Assembly (NCBI GenBank): GCA_036583965.1
Contig: JAZBQD010000015.1
Location: forward strand, 28,060,310 to 28,124,309
Reading direction: 5' to 3'
Length of the DNA stretch: 64,000 nt
Origin: Prunella strophiata
Lineage: Eukaryota > Chordata > Aves > Passeriformes > Prunellidae
Part shown: positions 32,996 to 46,051 of the stretch, one piece after another
Layout: each line of letters starts with the position of its first letter
Numbering within the stretch: position 1 is the stretch's first letter
The notes under the pieces: generated by a model
The model's input: the letters and a program-made list of their open reading frames with translations, nothing else
What the model was told of the DNA's origin: nothing
Database searches by the model: none
Position numbers and translations under genes: made by a program

Positions 32996-35900
32996 AATGC
33001 CCACAACTAAATAAATCACTGTCATGGCACCTCAAGACCCCAAGCCTGTATCCTTCTGGCACATAAACTAGATATACTACTGTAGATCTAGTTTAATCCC
33101 ACTAGATCTAGTAGATCTAGTTTAATCCCCATGTGATTATTTAATATTAATTAAATATGATTTACAGATAAAGGCTACAGCAAAATCTGCACCTATTTTT
33201 TCCCTCTAGTTACCTACATGCATTTTGCTATGAGGTTTTTAGTGAGAGGCTTACTGCTGGAGAAAAGCTGTGTCCGTCTCCAAGATGCAACAAAATTGTT
33301 CTCAGCCTGAACTGTGAAAATCAGGTCTCACATTGACCCTTGACAGCCCTGGGTTTAGAGACAGATCTTTGCCTGGTGTGTACATCCCTCTGCCTTATTC
33401 ACTTAGTCACAGGTAGATCTTTGGTATTAACCAGAACTAAGCAAATAGTTCTTTGAGCAGCAGAGCTAATGGTATTAACTTTCTCATGTTTAAGAAGATA
33501 TAAAAGTATCTATCCAAGTATTTTCTGCACTTGAAGCAGATATTTCTCTGTGTGGACTCTTTAAATTAGCAATACAGTTGCACTCTTCATGGTCAAGTCA
33601 TTCCTGTAGTAAGGCTAAGAGCAGCTTGTACCTCCCATCCTGCTGCTTATCTCCATTAAACTCATATGGATTTAAATAATTATCTGTCCCATGTGCTTCT
33701 GACTGGGCACAACATTCAATATAAAAAGATGGGGGATTCCAGGCAGACAGGCCCCATGTGAAGACAACAGGAGCACCAGAACCTCATTTCTAAGTGAAAG
33801 TGAGTTTAAAATGTCACATAAGAGCTGTGTTTTGACTGTTGTATGTAAGCATCAGAACTGCCCCAAAAATTCAGGATCTGGCTCCCTGTTTTGATGTTAA
33901 CACGAGATAGCACAAATCTCTGTGCCTGCAGAACCTCTTCCTTCCTTACCTGCTTTAAACAACTGTGATTCAGTGTGTGGTAATTTGTCTCTGAATAAAG
34001 ATGAAAAGTTAAAATCAACTCCTTTTAACTAGAATCTTTTTAAGTGTGTAGAAACTAGCACATGCTACAGCTCTAATGGGTGCTTAAGTTGCAGTCAGGA
34101 AAATACTCTTTGAAGAAAATTTGGATTCTAAAGTATTGGATGTCAACCAGGACTTGAAAATATAGCTCAATGAGCCATTACAGACCTGCTAATTAGCTCC
34201 TGGTTATCCAGAGAACCCTCTGGAGGGTTAAAAATTAATTGACAGCATAATATGAGTAAAATAAGACTATTGGTAGAAAAAAAAATTTAAAAAAAGGAAA
34301 TGTGATTTATTTATACACATAAACGAAACATATTTTTGTATGATTTTAGCTTAAAATGATCATTTGCAATCTACATATGGAGTGAGATAAGTAATTTACA
34401 TAGTCATCTGTTGTATGGAGCATTGTGTGGCATAGGTCCACACATTAATAAAAAGACTACACAGAGTCAGGAGCTCCTCTGCTTTTCCTTATATATCCTT
34501 ACAGAGTCTCAATGGCCTCTCTTACAGCAATTTAAAATATCCAGTGTCACAAATATTTTTAACATAGCAGTAAGAAGAGACTTCATTTATTGGAAGGAAT
34601 ATATTTCACATTCACAAAGGTCAGATTCCATCTGAATCACTGGGATGTATCCTCTGTCCCAGGATCCAAACCAATATTCTGCTGTACCAAGGCAGGTCGC
34701 TCAACCCGTGTCCTCCCAAACACCCTGAGTAAATTATGCCTTGTACAACAAAAACCCTCTCACTAGGAAAAGCCATTGGGATCACACAATACACCCTTGA
34801 CAAGGGTTCCTTCTGTAGTTTTCCAAAGTCAGGCATAACCCAGCTGTTACCATCTGCTGGGAGGAGTTTTTGGCAGGAGACACCTTACAAACCCCGGTCA
34901 AGCACCAGCCGCTCGACCAAACGGACCAGCCTGCTTCTCTGAGGCTGAATCCCCTCTGGAGCTGTGTGACCTCCCTGGCCTGGGGACAGTTGCTGCTGGT
35001 GCTTGCTGCCCACCTGTCCCCAGGTGGCTGTCAGATGGTAGGAGGAGACTTTTATGGACTGAATCCATAAAAGTGAAATAGTAATTTTTCATGGGTAATT
35101 AGGAAAAGCTCTTTCAAATTTTAAACACAGATACTGTCATCATTGCAAAAGCAACACCTTTTTGGGACATTTAATTTCCTCTAAGCCACTTTAATAATCA
35201 TTATGTTTTATTAAATTTCTAACCCTAGTACTAAGGTTTGCATTGATTTAAAGAATAAATTACAGATTGAAATTTTTTCCGTCACGATCTCATCCCAGTC
35301 TCATTTAAATACTGAAAACTGTCAAGATACCAGCAAGAAAAATAGCTAATCTCAGTCTAAAATTAAGCAGTTTAATTTATTTGCATAAATATAAATTGAC
35401 ACCTTTAATCCCACAGAGAAAAGTCTGTATTCCCAATACCAGATCCTGTCATTTAAGATTGAATTAGTGTTGAAGTATGGAGATCCTCTTAACATATGAT
35501 TTATTTTAATGCTTTCACTGAAATTATAAAACTATCATTTCTCTTCTACTTCTGTTTCTACTAACATTTCTCTTCAATGGATTTAAGATTTTTTTTCTTT
35601 TCCAGCTGCATGCAAATGCTACCCAAAGACTCAAAAATGTTAATGCACTACCTCTGGAGTAGTCTTGGAAAGAGTAAATGATTGCTCAACTGGCACTCTA
35701 GGAATTTGTCTTGGAAACATCCCAGATAACCTCATGTAAGTTCAAGAGAAGAGGAACAGGTAGCTGTAAAAGTGACCCATGATATAGTCCAAAATGAAAA
35801 GTTCACCACATATTAAAATATGGATTGATAGTTTATGCCCCCATAACTTAAATTGCTTTGGATTTGTTTGTTTTAAATGACAGAATTTAAGACACCAAGT

Positions 35901-36631
35901 TTTGAGTCTCGTTGGAGTATAATGTCAGTTGTAAACTCTGTAACTGAAGTCTTTATTTAAATTGCCTGTCATTTATATACATGCAACTCCTCTTTGCATG
36001 ACAGGGGTACACACAGCTTTAATACTTATATTTGTTCCAGCTCATTAAACCCAGCTCTTCTGTACCTTTCTTTCTTCCCCTCATTGTTCAGTGGTAGCAA
36101 AACCATTCTTCCCAGGCCATAAGTGAAAAGCAGAGAAAACATTAGCTACAACCAGACAGAAAAATACTATTACCACTTTTCTTGATTTTCCATTCTTAAG
36201 TGTAAATTGATCAGGGAAATATACTCATTACACAGAAGCAGAGCCAGTTTTACTCAGGAATGCTCAGCCATGCACAGAGCTATGCTGGCACAGTTATCAA
36301 CATTGCAGTGATACATTCTGGTCACAATGACAATGAAGAAGTTCTCCTAGACAAACTGAGAAATCCTGGTCATTTGCCAGCTTATATCCATTACTGACTG
36401 TACCACTGTACTGCCCATGCAGTGAAAACCCTGACTGACAAGTCTGATTCTTAAATTCTCACAGGCACTAATTCAATCCTGTTTTTTCTCCCAAAGGACA
36501 ACTTCTTACCTGAGTTTAGGTAGGCAGAAGAGAATCAGACCCATCTCATCCATATGAGCAGTTATGTTCCCCCTCTGCTTTAATGAAAACTCACAAACCC
36601 AAGTGGTGTTACCAGTGGCATTCCAAGGCTG
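32996..36631. other. AT-rich intergenic DNA with two hairpins, no gene seen
   Basis: No supportable exon. At 33083-33128 the phrase TAGATCTAGTTTAATCCC occurs twice around the palindrome ACTAGATCTAGT. A GC-richer patch at 34640-35075 holds two perfect inverted repeats (see the separate entry). The rest is unremarkable. Confidence 0.5.
34979..35073. repeat. Two adjacent perfect inverted repeats
   Basis: The first has arms CCTGGGGACAG (34979-34989) and CTGTCCCCAGG (35014-35024) with a 24-nt loop. The second has arms CTTTTATGGA (35049-35058) and TCCATAAAAG (35064-35073) with a 5-nt loop. Both stems pair completely. No RNA family was recognised. Confidence 0.85.
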
Positions 36632-36637
36632 CCCTTG

Positions 36638-37268
36638 TCTTGGAGGTCTCTCATGGAGCTCGAGGTGACCCTGATCTGTTTGAGAGTCTCTGTGTCCCAG
36701 CCCGAGAACCAAAGAAGGAGTCAGGACTCTTCATTTGCGGTCTTCCAAGGCTTGTTTATTTTCTCTTATCTATTAGAGTCTTTTCCTGACCAGCCCAGGT
36801 CTGTTCAGCAGGTCAGTCTGAGGCACACTGCCCACCTCTGGGGCAGTGTTGTCTTTTTATACTAAAAACTACATGTACATTATTTACAGTTATTTTCCAA
36901 TACCTATCACCTATGTTACACAGTCCAACTCTACTCTAAACCAATCCAAAAGTGCCACCATCACCCAGAAGATGGAGGCTGTGAAGAAGGAGAAAGAAGG
37001 ACAGAACATGCACAAATTCCTTCATCTTGACCCCCGAAACCTCATTCTAAAAAATCCCAAAATTCTACTTTTTCACCTTGTGATAAACTAACTCTTACTC
37101 TACTTAATTTTTGTGACTTGCAACTCTTCATATAAGGTTGGTAATTTTTTCCATAATTTGAAATCAAAGGCACAGGGGCTCTTGCGCTCTGTGCCAAGGC
37201 CTCTGAGCTCCCTGCCAGGGGCTCAAGCCATCCAGGGACAGCCAGAGGGAATGTCCTGGGTTCCAACA
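36638..37268 (-). mobile_element. Solo LTR, family 1, copy 3
   Basis: This 631-bp copy of the family also at 6260 and 18437 is flanked by an exact 6-bp duplication, CCCTTG (36632-36637 and 37269-37274). The left terminal TG has mutated to TC and the right end is CCAACA. The minus strand has TATAAAAAG (36861-36853) and AATAAA (36760-36755). No internal retroviral sequence adjoins it. Confidence 0.9.
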
Positions 37269-37274
37269 CCCTTG

Positions 37275-40200
37275 GTGTCCCAGGACAAAGCATGCCATAT
37301 GGGCTATGATCAGATTGATGCTTATGTATCCCACAATAAGTTCTTGTCAGTTCAAGCTCCTTAAAACTGTCAGTGCTCCCCATGTCCCATTGAGAAATAG
37401 GTCTTTTTTCCTGTGGTCAATGATTTAATTATATTTGTGTGTGACTAAGCAGGGACCTTGCTCCTCCCTGCCTGTGGTAGAAACAGCCTGTTGGACAAGA
37501 GGCATTTGTGCACATACATGATGTAAGAAATTCTGCAAGTGTCTTTCACTCCCCACAAAAAAAGCTTTCTCAGAGCCCTTGCACCTGAATGCACAGGTGT
37601 GGTAGGCCTAGAAAGGTGGAAAAGCAGAGAGATGCTGTGTGGGAAATAGACCTAAAATCTTGTGAAAGCATTATGACTGAATCTTCCCTGTCCACATTGG
37701 GTTAGTTGTAGTGTTACCACAGGCTTTTGTTTGGCTTTTACCCACACTGCACTATACCATCTGTCTACAAACATAGGCTTTGTTCCAGGCTGCAGTTTCA
37801 GGCTGCCTGCAAGCTAAGACATCAGGGAAAATTTCCCTAACATAAGGTTGCCAAAGGCTTCATCCAGCATGGGCCCCACAGCCATATTTGATGGCTGTTG
37901 CAGCCTACCTGCACTTCTAACCAAGAGACTAGCAGCAGCCTTAAAGCTCAGACAGCAGAGGAGGCAGGATTGGATCCCAGTCTTCTGGGCCATTTGGGGA
38001 AAATTTAAGAACAAAGCAGAGAAGGCAGGAACGTTGTCAGCACTGGAGTCACAGCTGATGACAAGCTGATGTTGCCTGGAGAAATTTTCCTTGTAATCCC
38101 ACGACCAGTGATTGAAATTATTTTGGTAGCTTCTGTTTGCTATGGGATGGCTTTTGTCTCAGTCAAGGGAAGAAGTAATGTCTTCCTCTGCCATCCCTAG
38201 CAAGAGCAATCCCAGATGGAGAACTATTAACCAAGCCTGCAGCTAGGGATTTTTTTTCTGATGTAGAAAACAGTAAGAAAATTTCTAATAGTAATTTTTC
38301 TACTGGTCTTTAATTTCATTAAGGGCACTGGCAGGGGTTTGGGCCCTTCCTATTCTGCCCACTGCAACAGTGAGGGGAAGAGCAGAAGTACTCATGGGGT
38401 AACATGAAACCTCATCACTGGACAGTGATGCATGGGGTTGGGATCCTCTCCACAGACAGCATCACAGGCACTTTGCTGGCATTTGTAAAATTTGCTTGCT
38501 GTCTACTTAGTTCTTAACAAAGTTGTTTCATTCTCTTTAAACATCCTTTATTTGCTTTAATGAAGACCATAGTTCCACACTCTGCTGGCAGATAAGTACT
38601 TAAGGAAACACAAGAAACAGGCAGGCTCACCCAAACTTTTAATAGATTTCAAAATTGCATAAAGCAGTTGCCAGTTGGCACAGATGTGACAAAGTAATGC
38701 AGCATCACATTTCCTTACCCTGTTTCACTGTGCACTGCTGCTTGCCACACAAAGCTCCAGGCACACAAAGCCCTTTCAATGCCTACCTCTCCTGGACTGC
38801 TCCCAGTGATGACAGATGAGCTCTTTAGTTGCCTGTGCCAGGGCTGCAAACTGATGGTGCTCTAAGCCTATGCCAATAAAAGCTCTTTGCATTATCCTTG
38901 TAAATATTGTGCCATTTACCTCCCACCCCACTACTCTGAAGAGCACCAGGCTTCCTGGCACCTCAGCTGGGTTACAGGTAGTGCCCATTTTGCTTTCATT
39001 TTGCCTAAAACTGGTTCTGCATCCATGAAGCAGCAGATCAGTGCACAGCTGAGCCATCTCCTGCCAGGTGCTCTCATAGCAGGGAATGGCCTCATCAGCC
39101 AGGCTAGTAGAGGGTACACTGATTCCCCCCCCCCAATATATAAGCAGGTACTCATATTTTTAAAAGCAAAAAGATGTTTTCATATTCAAATAGATCTGTG
39201 CCACATAGCACCATGCACACTGCCAAGGTATCCCACAGAGGTATTCGCAAAGTCTGTGCCTGTGATGATAAATCAGATGTGCCTAGGAATGCTCCCAGGT
39301 GCAGGGGCCAACTGGCACTGAGTGGCTTACATCTATGCTAACAAATTGCCTCATCCTCCCAGGCAGGGTTGCTGCAAGCAAACCACCCACACTGCTCTGG
39401 CCATGCTCAGGCATTACTGAGGTGTGCTCACTGCCATGGCCAGGGATGGTTCCAAGGGTTTGCCAGGAGATACTGGGAGTGTGGGCATGCTGGGCATGCC
39501 TGAAACTGCTCACACAGGAGCAGCTGATTTTGCCCACCTGGTCAAATAAGCCATTCTCAGTGGTGTTAGTCTGATTTGTCACAGAGCCTGTGCAGCACAG
39601 CCACTATCCATACAGGAAGGGAACATTTGTAAATGCCATCACCAGCACCTGGTGAGGGGGACAGAGGGACTGTCCTCTCCTCAAACTGACTGCAGTTTTC
39701 CTATCACTGCAGGGGTGATAGGAAAACCAAACATTCTGCAGCCACAACACTTTAGTAATCACCTCACAAGCTCCCACCACTACTCTCACTGATCAATTGT
39801 TCACTGGCTGCCATCAGAGCAACTTGATGCTGGCTTGTAATAAAGTCATTGCCTGCAGATCCCAATTGCAATCTGCCTGGGCTGGAGCTGCCTTTTGCAT
39901 GGTTCCATGAGATAGTGCTCTCTGTCAGTTCTTACCATCTAAGGTCTGTGGAGCAAATGGAGGCACTACAAAACATTAAATAAAGGAGAGGTTAGTAGTG
40001 AGAAATTCCTCAGTCTTAGGGCCCATCTTCTTTAATATTTCCATCAGTGATTTCAGCACAATAAATATGAGCAGTGTTGGTGAGAATTGTTAAAGTCCTG
40101 AACACATGTGGTGACATGAAAAGAGAGGAGGCTTGGATATCCTATTGGAGAGATAACTTCAGTACTACAGTATTAGAGACAGGATGAATGTCAATAAAAT

Positions 40201-41665
40201 GAAATATTTGAGAATAACATAACCCATGTGACAGCAAGGCCCTTACTATTGCTATCCAGAGAGGAAGGCATGTGATTACAAATTGAAGAATGAACCACCA
40301 TGAGAGGCAATCATGTGAAAAACAAATGTGATTGGGGGACATGCCTGCAGCAACAGGGTGTTCCAAAGAGTCCTGCCTGCTGGTCACTGGTTGGGAGGGC
40401 ATGCTGTAGTGGCAGGAGGGGCAGGGAAGGGGCAGTCTCTCCTGTGAGAGAAGGCTGGTAACTCTTAACTTGGCCATCCTAATGATAGGAGGCAGTAGGA
40501 GGTGTAGCACACTTGTTGTTGTCCATACAACAATGGAAGTGAAGCAGGAACACTTTGGAAAAGGGACAGTCAGTACAAGCCAATGTTTGCATGCTGACAT
40601 AAATGCAGGTAGGCTGGGATTTAAGAGGTGTTTCTCTTCTCTAAACCAGTCTGCTCTGGAGCAGCTGTTCAAGTAAAGCAAGGATGACATAGAGGAAGAG
40701 ATTTTTACACAGTGTTTCTTCTTGAGTTCAAAAGAACAACAAGACACACTCACCTGTGAGGGCAGACAACAGGGCTGGCAATCCACATTCCCACTGCAAT
40801 CCTTTTGTCCTCCAACAGAGAAGCAGCAGTCTGTGCTTAAGTGTGTCCTTGTTCCTGTGACCTGAGGAATGCAGAGGGGCACCCAGAGAGGCTGCAGCCA
40901 GCGTCAGCATTCCTCTGAATGGCCTCTGTGTCATGGCATGCCCCACCTTCTGCTGCCCTCTAAGGATCTTTGCCAAGTTTCATATCCTTCATTTGCATCC
41001 ATATTTGCATAATTGAGAAGTTTTTCAGTTTACTGCTGTATATGATTAAACTCCTTGGTGGAAAATGAGGAGAGCTCACAGCTGGAGTGCATTAGTTTGC
41101 CATATCAGAAGACTGAGAAGTAACAGAGAAACTGTACTGTGGGAGTAGGGACACCAGAATATGATCCCCAAAATCTGACATGCCTGCCCTGCATTACAGT
41201 AGCAGCAGTTTGGACCTGAGGGCTGGTTATGGTTGGGAATAGGGACTCCTGCAGGCTGTTTGACTAATTTGGTTGCAGGAGCCAGGGAAGATCCTACATG
41301 AGAGCTGAAAGGAGACTCTGCTGGCAGTCAGGCTCATGCCAGCATCGTGTGGAATCACTACAAGAAAAGCAAGTGGGAAAAACACCTGCCCCAGTGGTCA
41401 TCTCTCCCCATCAGAAAGGACCAAGTGTGTCTGAAGGCATAATTAAAAACCATCAGATAACCAGCAAAGCCCTGAGGGTTATCTGTATGAAGTATCATTA
41501 ATTGATACAAATTGTTTGTTGAGTGACTCATTTGTCATGGCTTGCTCAATGCCTTGGAGAAAAAAAAAAATCCTTAAAGACAGAATAAAACCATTTGCCA
41601 TAGTTGTGGAGGAGTGTCTGGAACAAGCTGCACATATGCTTTCCAGCTCTGGTTGATGCTGCCAG
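37275..41665. other. Intergenic DNA with a possible CR1 scrap, no gene seen
   Basis: At 40012-40060 the phrase GGGCCCATCTTCTTTAATAT followed by ATCAGTGATTT resembles the CR1 polymerase region, but the similarity fades quickly. A 246-codon minus-strand open frame at 40882-40142 is the longest in the unique DNA. It has no recognisable domain or coding-like composition, so I did not call it. The remainder is featureless. Confidence 0.5.
40012..40100 (+). mobile_element. Possible CR1 polymerase-region fragment
   Basis: GGGCCCATCTTCTTTAATAT, ATCAGTGATTT and GAGCAGTGTTGG in order resemble the CR1 stretch encoding the end of the reverse transcriptase domain. It is only about 90 bp and diverged. The call rests on recognition of this one phrase series. 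Confidence 0.4.
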
Positions 41666-41979
41666 TGTGGGAGGATAGATTTTGGAAGAGTGGGAGATAG
41701 TTTCACCTCTAAGGAGTTGCAGCTGGACTAGCTACCAAAGATTAGGACCAGGCCTACCCTCAATAGGCCACAGAGTTATCTAATGAGGCTAAGTGGTATA
41801 AAAGGGGTGGGCTAGTAAGGCAAGGGATGAACAGGAGTCAGTCAGCAGTGCTGTAGTGAAGAGAGGAGTCAGCTTTGTGAGGACCTACCCATAACAGAAG
41901 ACATGAGAATTTTTGCAACAAAACAGCATCTCAGGACTTGTTGATGCAACTGGTGACCCCGTCTGTGTCTCTAGTGGCA
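41666..41979 (+). mobile_element. Solo LTR, family 2, copy A
   Basis: The 314-bp element starts TGTGGGAGGATAG and ends CTAGTGGCA. An exact 6-bp duplication, TGCCAG, flanks it (41660-41665 and 41980-41985). It carries TATAAAAG at 41797-41804 on the plus strand. A second copy is at 49264. There is no internal retroviral sequence. The short length, TG/CA ends and 6-bp duplication fit a class II (ERVK-like) LTR. A 3' processing signal is not obvious. Confidence 0.88.
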
Positions 41980-41985
41980 TGCCAG

Positions 41986-44900
41986 AGCAAGGCTTTTCTG
42001 GTGCTAGAATGGATCTGAAGTGAGTAACCACCACAGCTGGTGACTGATGCCAGTTCTGGCAGGGAGGGATGCACAGAGTCCCAACAGCAGAATCAGGGGT
42101 GCATTGACTGAAACCCTCTTTGCTGACACTGCTAGCAACACAGACCCCTCCAGAGGACAGCATCCACAGAGGGGTCCTGCAAGGAAAGAGAGGGAATGGC
42201 ACTGCCTGGAGCAGATATCCCAGCTGGCCAGGCAGTGTTGCACTGCTGGGGCTCTGCTCCCCTGTGCCCAGTGAGGACAGTGGCACATGGCCTGTAATGG
42301 TGACAGGCTCAGTGCAGCCCATGGGCCACCAGACATGTCTGTATTGAGATGGCTGGGGCAAGGAAAGGAATGTCACACCAGGTAGGGGGCTGAGCACAGG
42401 CTCACCTCAGCTCAGGAGTGAGAAGAGCATGTACTAGGTAAGGAGAAGCAACAGAGACCACTTCAGAAAATCATTCATTGCAATCCAGCTGAAAACATGA
42501 AGGTTTTTAAGCTGTGAATTGAGCAGGCAGCCAGCCTTAGTCATAGGTGTGTGTTTCACAAGGGACTAAGTACTGCTGAAGCACCCAATTAATCCTGAGC
42601 TTCACTCCAAGAGGGAAGCCTGGGACTGAGGACAGCAAATTTTTTCACGTACTGTTTCAGCTTCCTGGTCTGACAATCAGACATGCATCCTGGAGGATTC
42701 TACTAACCAGCAATCTTTTATCATTTCAGTGACACACCTGACAGTTTTTGCAGGTGAACCTTTCAGGTCTGTAACCCAGCTGCTTCTCTAGTTTTTCTCT
42801 GAGAGGTGAAGCCTGTCTCAGATAGTGGTGGCTCTAGTCAGTCACTGCTTTCTGCAAAGGCAGGCAATTTCACTTTGAAGACTGCTCCAAACACACACAA
42901 AAAAAAAAGTTGAACTACTGTAAAACTGGAAGTTTTGAAATTTCTGTTGGTGGTACACTGGATGGAGGCAGATAGTAATGTAAATTTTGTTACTGATTAA
43001 GGCAGATATTTGCATGAGTCTGGTCTGTTATCACCAGGTTGTCCCCATGATGAATTTGCACACATTTGTTATTAATCGGGAACATGCTGCTGCCCCTCTT
43101 TAACTGCAAGGATAGTTTCCAGAACAGCTCTCTTATTGCCTGTGAGAGATTGCTTTCTGTTTCCCAGCAGTATCAGCTGGGCCTGAAGAAAGAGGATGGG
43201 GAAGAGCAGAATGACTGAGGATATGGGCTCCCACACTAATTTCTCTGTGCTGAGGCTGGGCTAAGTAGTTCCCTCTTCTCCCTCTCAATCTTAGCCCCAG
43301 CATCCCCTCAGCAGTGTCACCACAGGTCCCAGTGGACCAGATGGACCAGGGAAATGATCAGCATTAAAATATAACCTTTTCCCAGTGAGATCATTTCTGC
43401 CACACCAGCTCACAGTGTCCTACCTGACAGCATGACCAAGGCTGCCTTTACAGTCTGTGCACATTCAGAGGTACCTGCCCTGCTGTCCCCCCCAGCTGTA
43501 CCATCTTTCTCCTGGCCCAGCCCTTCACTCTCACCCTTCCTCTCCCTTCTCTGGCAGCAGGGGAGCCCCAGTGGGCTCTGGGCTGAGCCAGCCCTGCTGC
43601 CACCAATGGAAAGGAGCAGGCAAGGTCCATTCCCTACCTTCCATTCTTACAAAGAGGGATGGGAAGTCCTGCAAAGACCATGAGTTAAATGAAGGTTATG
43701 CTGATGTTTGGTTTAGACCCCTCAAGGGAGATAAATATTCCAGTTTTATGGCAGTTTAAGGTAAAAGGTGGGAGGGAAAAGATTTTATTTTCCCCTTGCT
43801 CACTGCCACTCCTGTGCTGCGGATAACCACAGATCTGACACAGGGAAAAAATGGCTGTTTGGAGGTGGGAATTATGCAGAATATGTGTGACTGTGCAATA
43901 AATTACAGCTTTCTATCATAGATCAGTTCTGGATAACACAGTGAAATGTTTCTCAGATTTCTACTTTGCTGATTGTAGGAAATCAGAGATAGCATATCAG
44001 GGCTCAATATATTCACTTGATCTTGTGTGGGTGAGGTCAAGCTACCATTGCTGGTCAGGAGCAATTACTGCTTGAAAAAGAAAACCCTTTCCCACCTACA
44101 GAGCTGTGTGCTGTTGTAAGCTAAGATCGAGATTTGAACTTAAATTGCACATAGCAGTAAGAAACGTGTTAATATAAATCAGTCCTCATAAGCTGAATAT
44201 AAATTGTAACAGCAATCATTAAAGCAACACAGAGTACAAAAATATTACAGCTATGAAACCACGTGTTGTAATTACTGGTGTTATCTCAGTGCTTTATATT
44301 CAAAGTTCTCTGTTCTGAACACTATTAATGAATATTGATTTGGAGAACAGAAGAAGAACTTCTCAATATTGAAAATGCTTTAGCTGTATTTAAACTGAGA
44401 CAGTTCCTTTTTTTTTTTGTTCTGCCTTGGCTGTATCTTTCAACCCCCATCTAACAGCAGCTGTGATTTATTTTTAGCTTCTTTTTTTGCATATTTAAAA
44501 GGGTGTTTCCGTATGGTGTGAAGCATAAGCTAGTGTAGCAATTAGCTGGCAAAGAGAGTGAGCTTTACAATTGCAAGTAAGTCAGAAGATAATTTTTGCC
44601 ATGAGTCAAAGACATGTACACAAAGTGAACAGTATGCCTTGACTGTACACATATACTTTAGATCTCTTCATTCTATGAGCCCAGTGGAGTATACAAACTG
44701 AATTCAAAGGAGGACATCTAGCAGCAAGTTTAAATGCATATAACACAAAAATATTGGCTGTGTTGTAGAGCTGTCTTTTAATTCATAATGTATAAATAAA
44801 ATATTGCAGAAATCAGCAATATCCTTTCAGAAGTACTACCCTGTACATCTAATGGAACTTGATCCAAAGGCTACATTTGCATCTAAACACAATGATCCAT

Positions 44901-45527
44901 GCAGAAAATATCTGGCTTTTATTTATAAATTGCAATGAACATTTCTTTTTCTACTCAGAATAGTTCTCTTTAAAGAAAAGGAAGCTCTGTCTTCCAAGTG
45001 ATGATGAACAACTGATTTCATATTGTTTGGATAAGGTACAGTGATCCTGTCAGTCAGGACAAGTTACACATAAGGAGTTGTAAGACTGTGACTGTATAAA
45101 TGGCGTTACCCTGCCATCTTCAACTAGGAAAGCAGCCTCCAGGAAATAAATTATGTGGGTACAGAGCAAATTCTTTTTACACTGCATCTTAATTAAGAAT
45201 TAATTAACAAGTCCTCATAAAGAAATAATTAATTTCTGGATCTTATTTGCTTTTCTGTTGTATTATTCTAAACAATTCTCTGGAGTTCCAGCCCTAAAAG
45301 ACACAAAAACCAGAGAGCATCTTGATCTCTTATTGGTGTGCATTAGAATTTTAACAATATAAATCATTGTTTGGGGTTTTTTTCCATAGTTATAAAACCC
45401 CTCAGACTTCTCTGTCTGGTAATTCTCTTTCAGGCAGTTAGTTTCTGACTTCAGTGGCCTCATCAGCAGGGATGGGGAGGAAGGGCTTTGCTTCCCTATT
45501 CTGCTTTGCTTATTTATGGTGGTTTAT
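41986..45527. other. Intergenic DNA, no gene seen
   Basis: Mixed-composition DNA up to about 43900, then AT-rich. Overlapping open frames on both strands at 41885-42397 partly cover the LTR end and look non-coding. Short A/T tracts (A10 near 42899, T10 near 44410) are the only simple repeats. Confidence 0.5.
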
Positions 45528-46051
45528 TGGTTTAACCCGGCAGGCAGCCAAATAGTGCCCAGCTGCTCCCTCACTCCCCACCAGTGAGATGGGGGAGAGA
45601 AAAGGAAATAAAGGTAACAGTCATGAGTTGAGATAAACAGTTTAGTAGAACAGAAAAGTAAGGGGAAATAGTAATAATGATAAAAGAATACAGAAAATAA
45701 ATTGTGCATAATGCAATTGCTCACCACCCACTGAAACAATGCCCAGTGAATCCCCAAGCAGGCCACCTTCAGCCAGCTCCCTCCAGTTTCATCACTCAGC
45801 AAGATGCCATGTGGTTTGGAATGTCCTTCTGGCCAGGTGGGGTCATGTGTCCCAGTTTCTTGTGCCCCCAGAGTCCTTGCTGTCAGGGCAGAATGAGAAG
45901 CTGTAAAGACCTTGACTTAGGGTAAGCACTGCTCAGCAACAGCCAAAACATCAGTGGGCTATCAACATTATTCTCATCCTAAATCCAAAACACAGCACTC
46001 TATCAGCTACTAAGAAGAAAATTAACCCTATCCCAGCCTAAACCAGGATAA
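45528..46051 (-). mobile_element. ERVL-type (class III) LTR, minus orientation
   Basis: Read in reverse it starts TATCCTGGTTTAGGCTGGGA with TAGGGTTAATTTTCTT, and ends CTGCCGGGTTAAACCA. These ends, with GATAATGTTGATAGCCCAC and the CTCACTGGTGGGGAGTGAGG block, are familiar from a common avian ERVL LTR. Length is about 524 bp. The terminal TG of the 5' end is altered and no clear 5-bp duplication survives, so it is older than families 1 and 2. No internal genes adjoin it, so it is probably a solo LTR. Confidence 0.75.

Noticed and set aside
40142..40882. 246-codon minus-strand open frame
   Set aside because: The longest in unique DNA, but Cys/Ser/Leu-rich without a domain, Kozak, promoter or exon partners. 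The length is unremarkable among this many frames.
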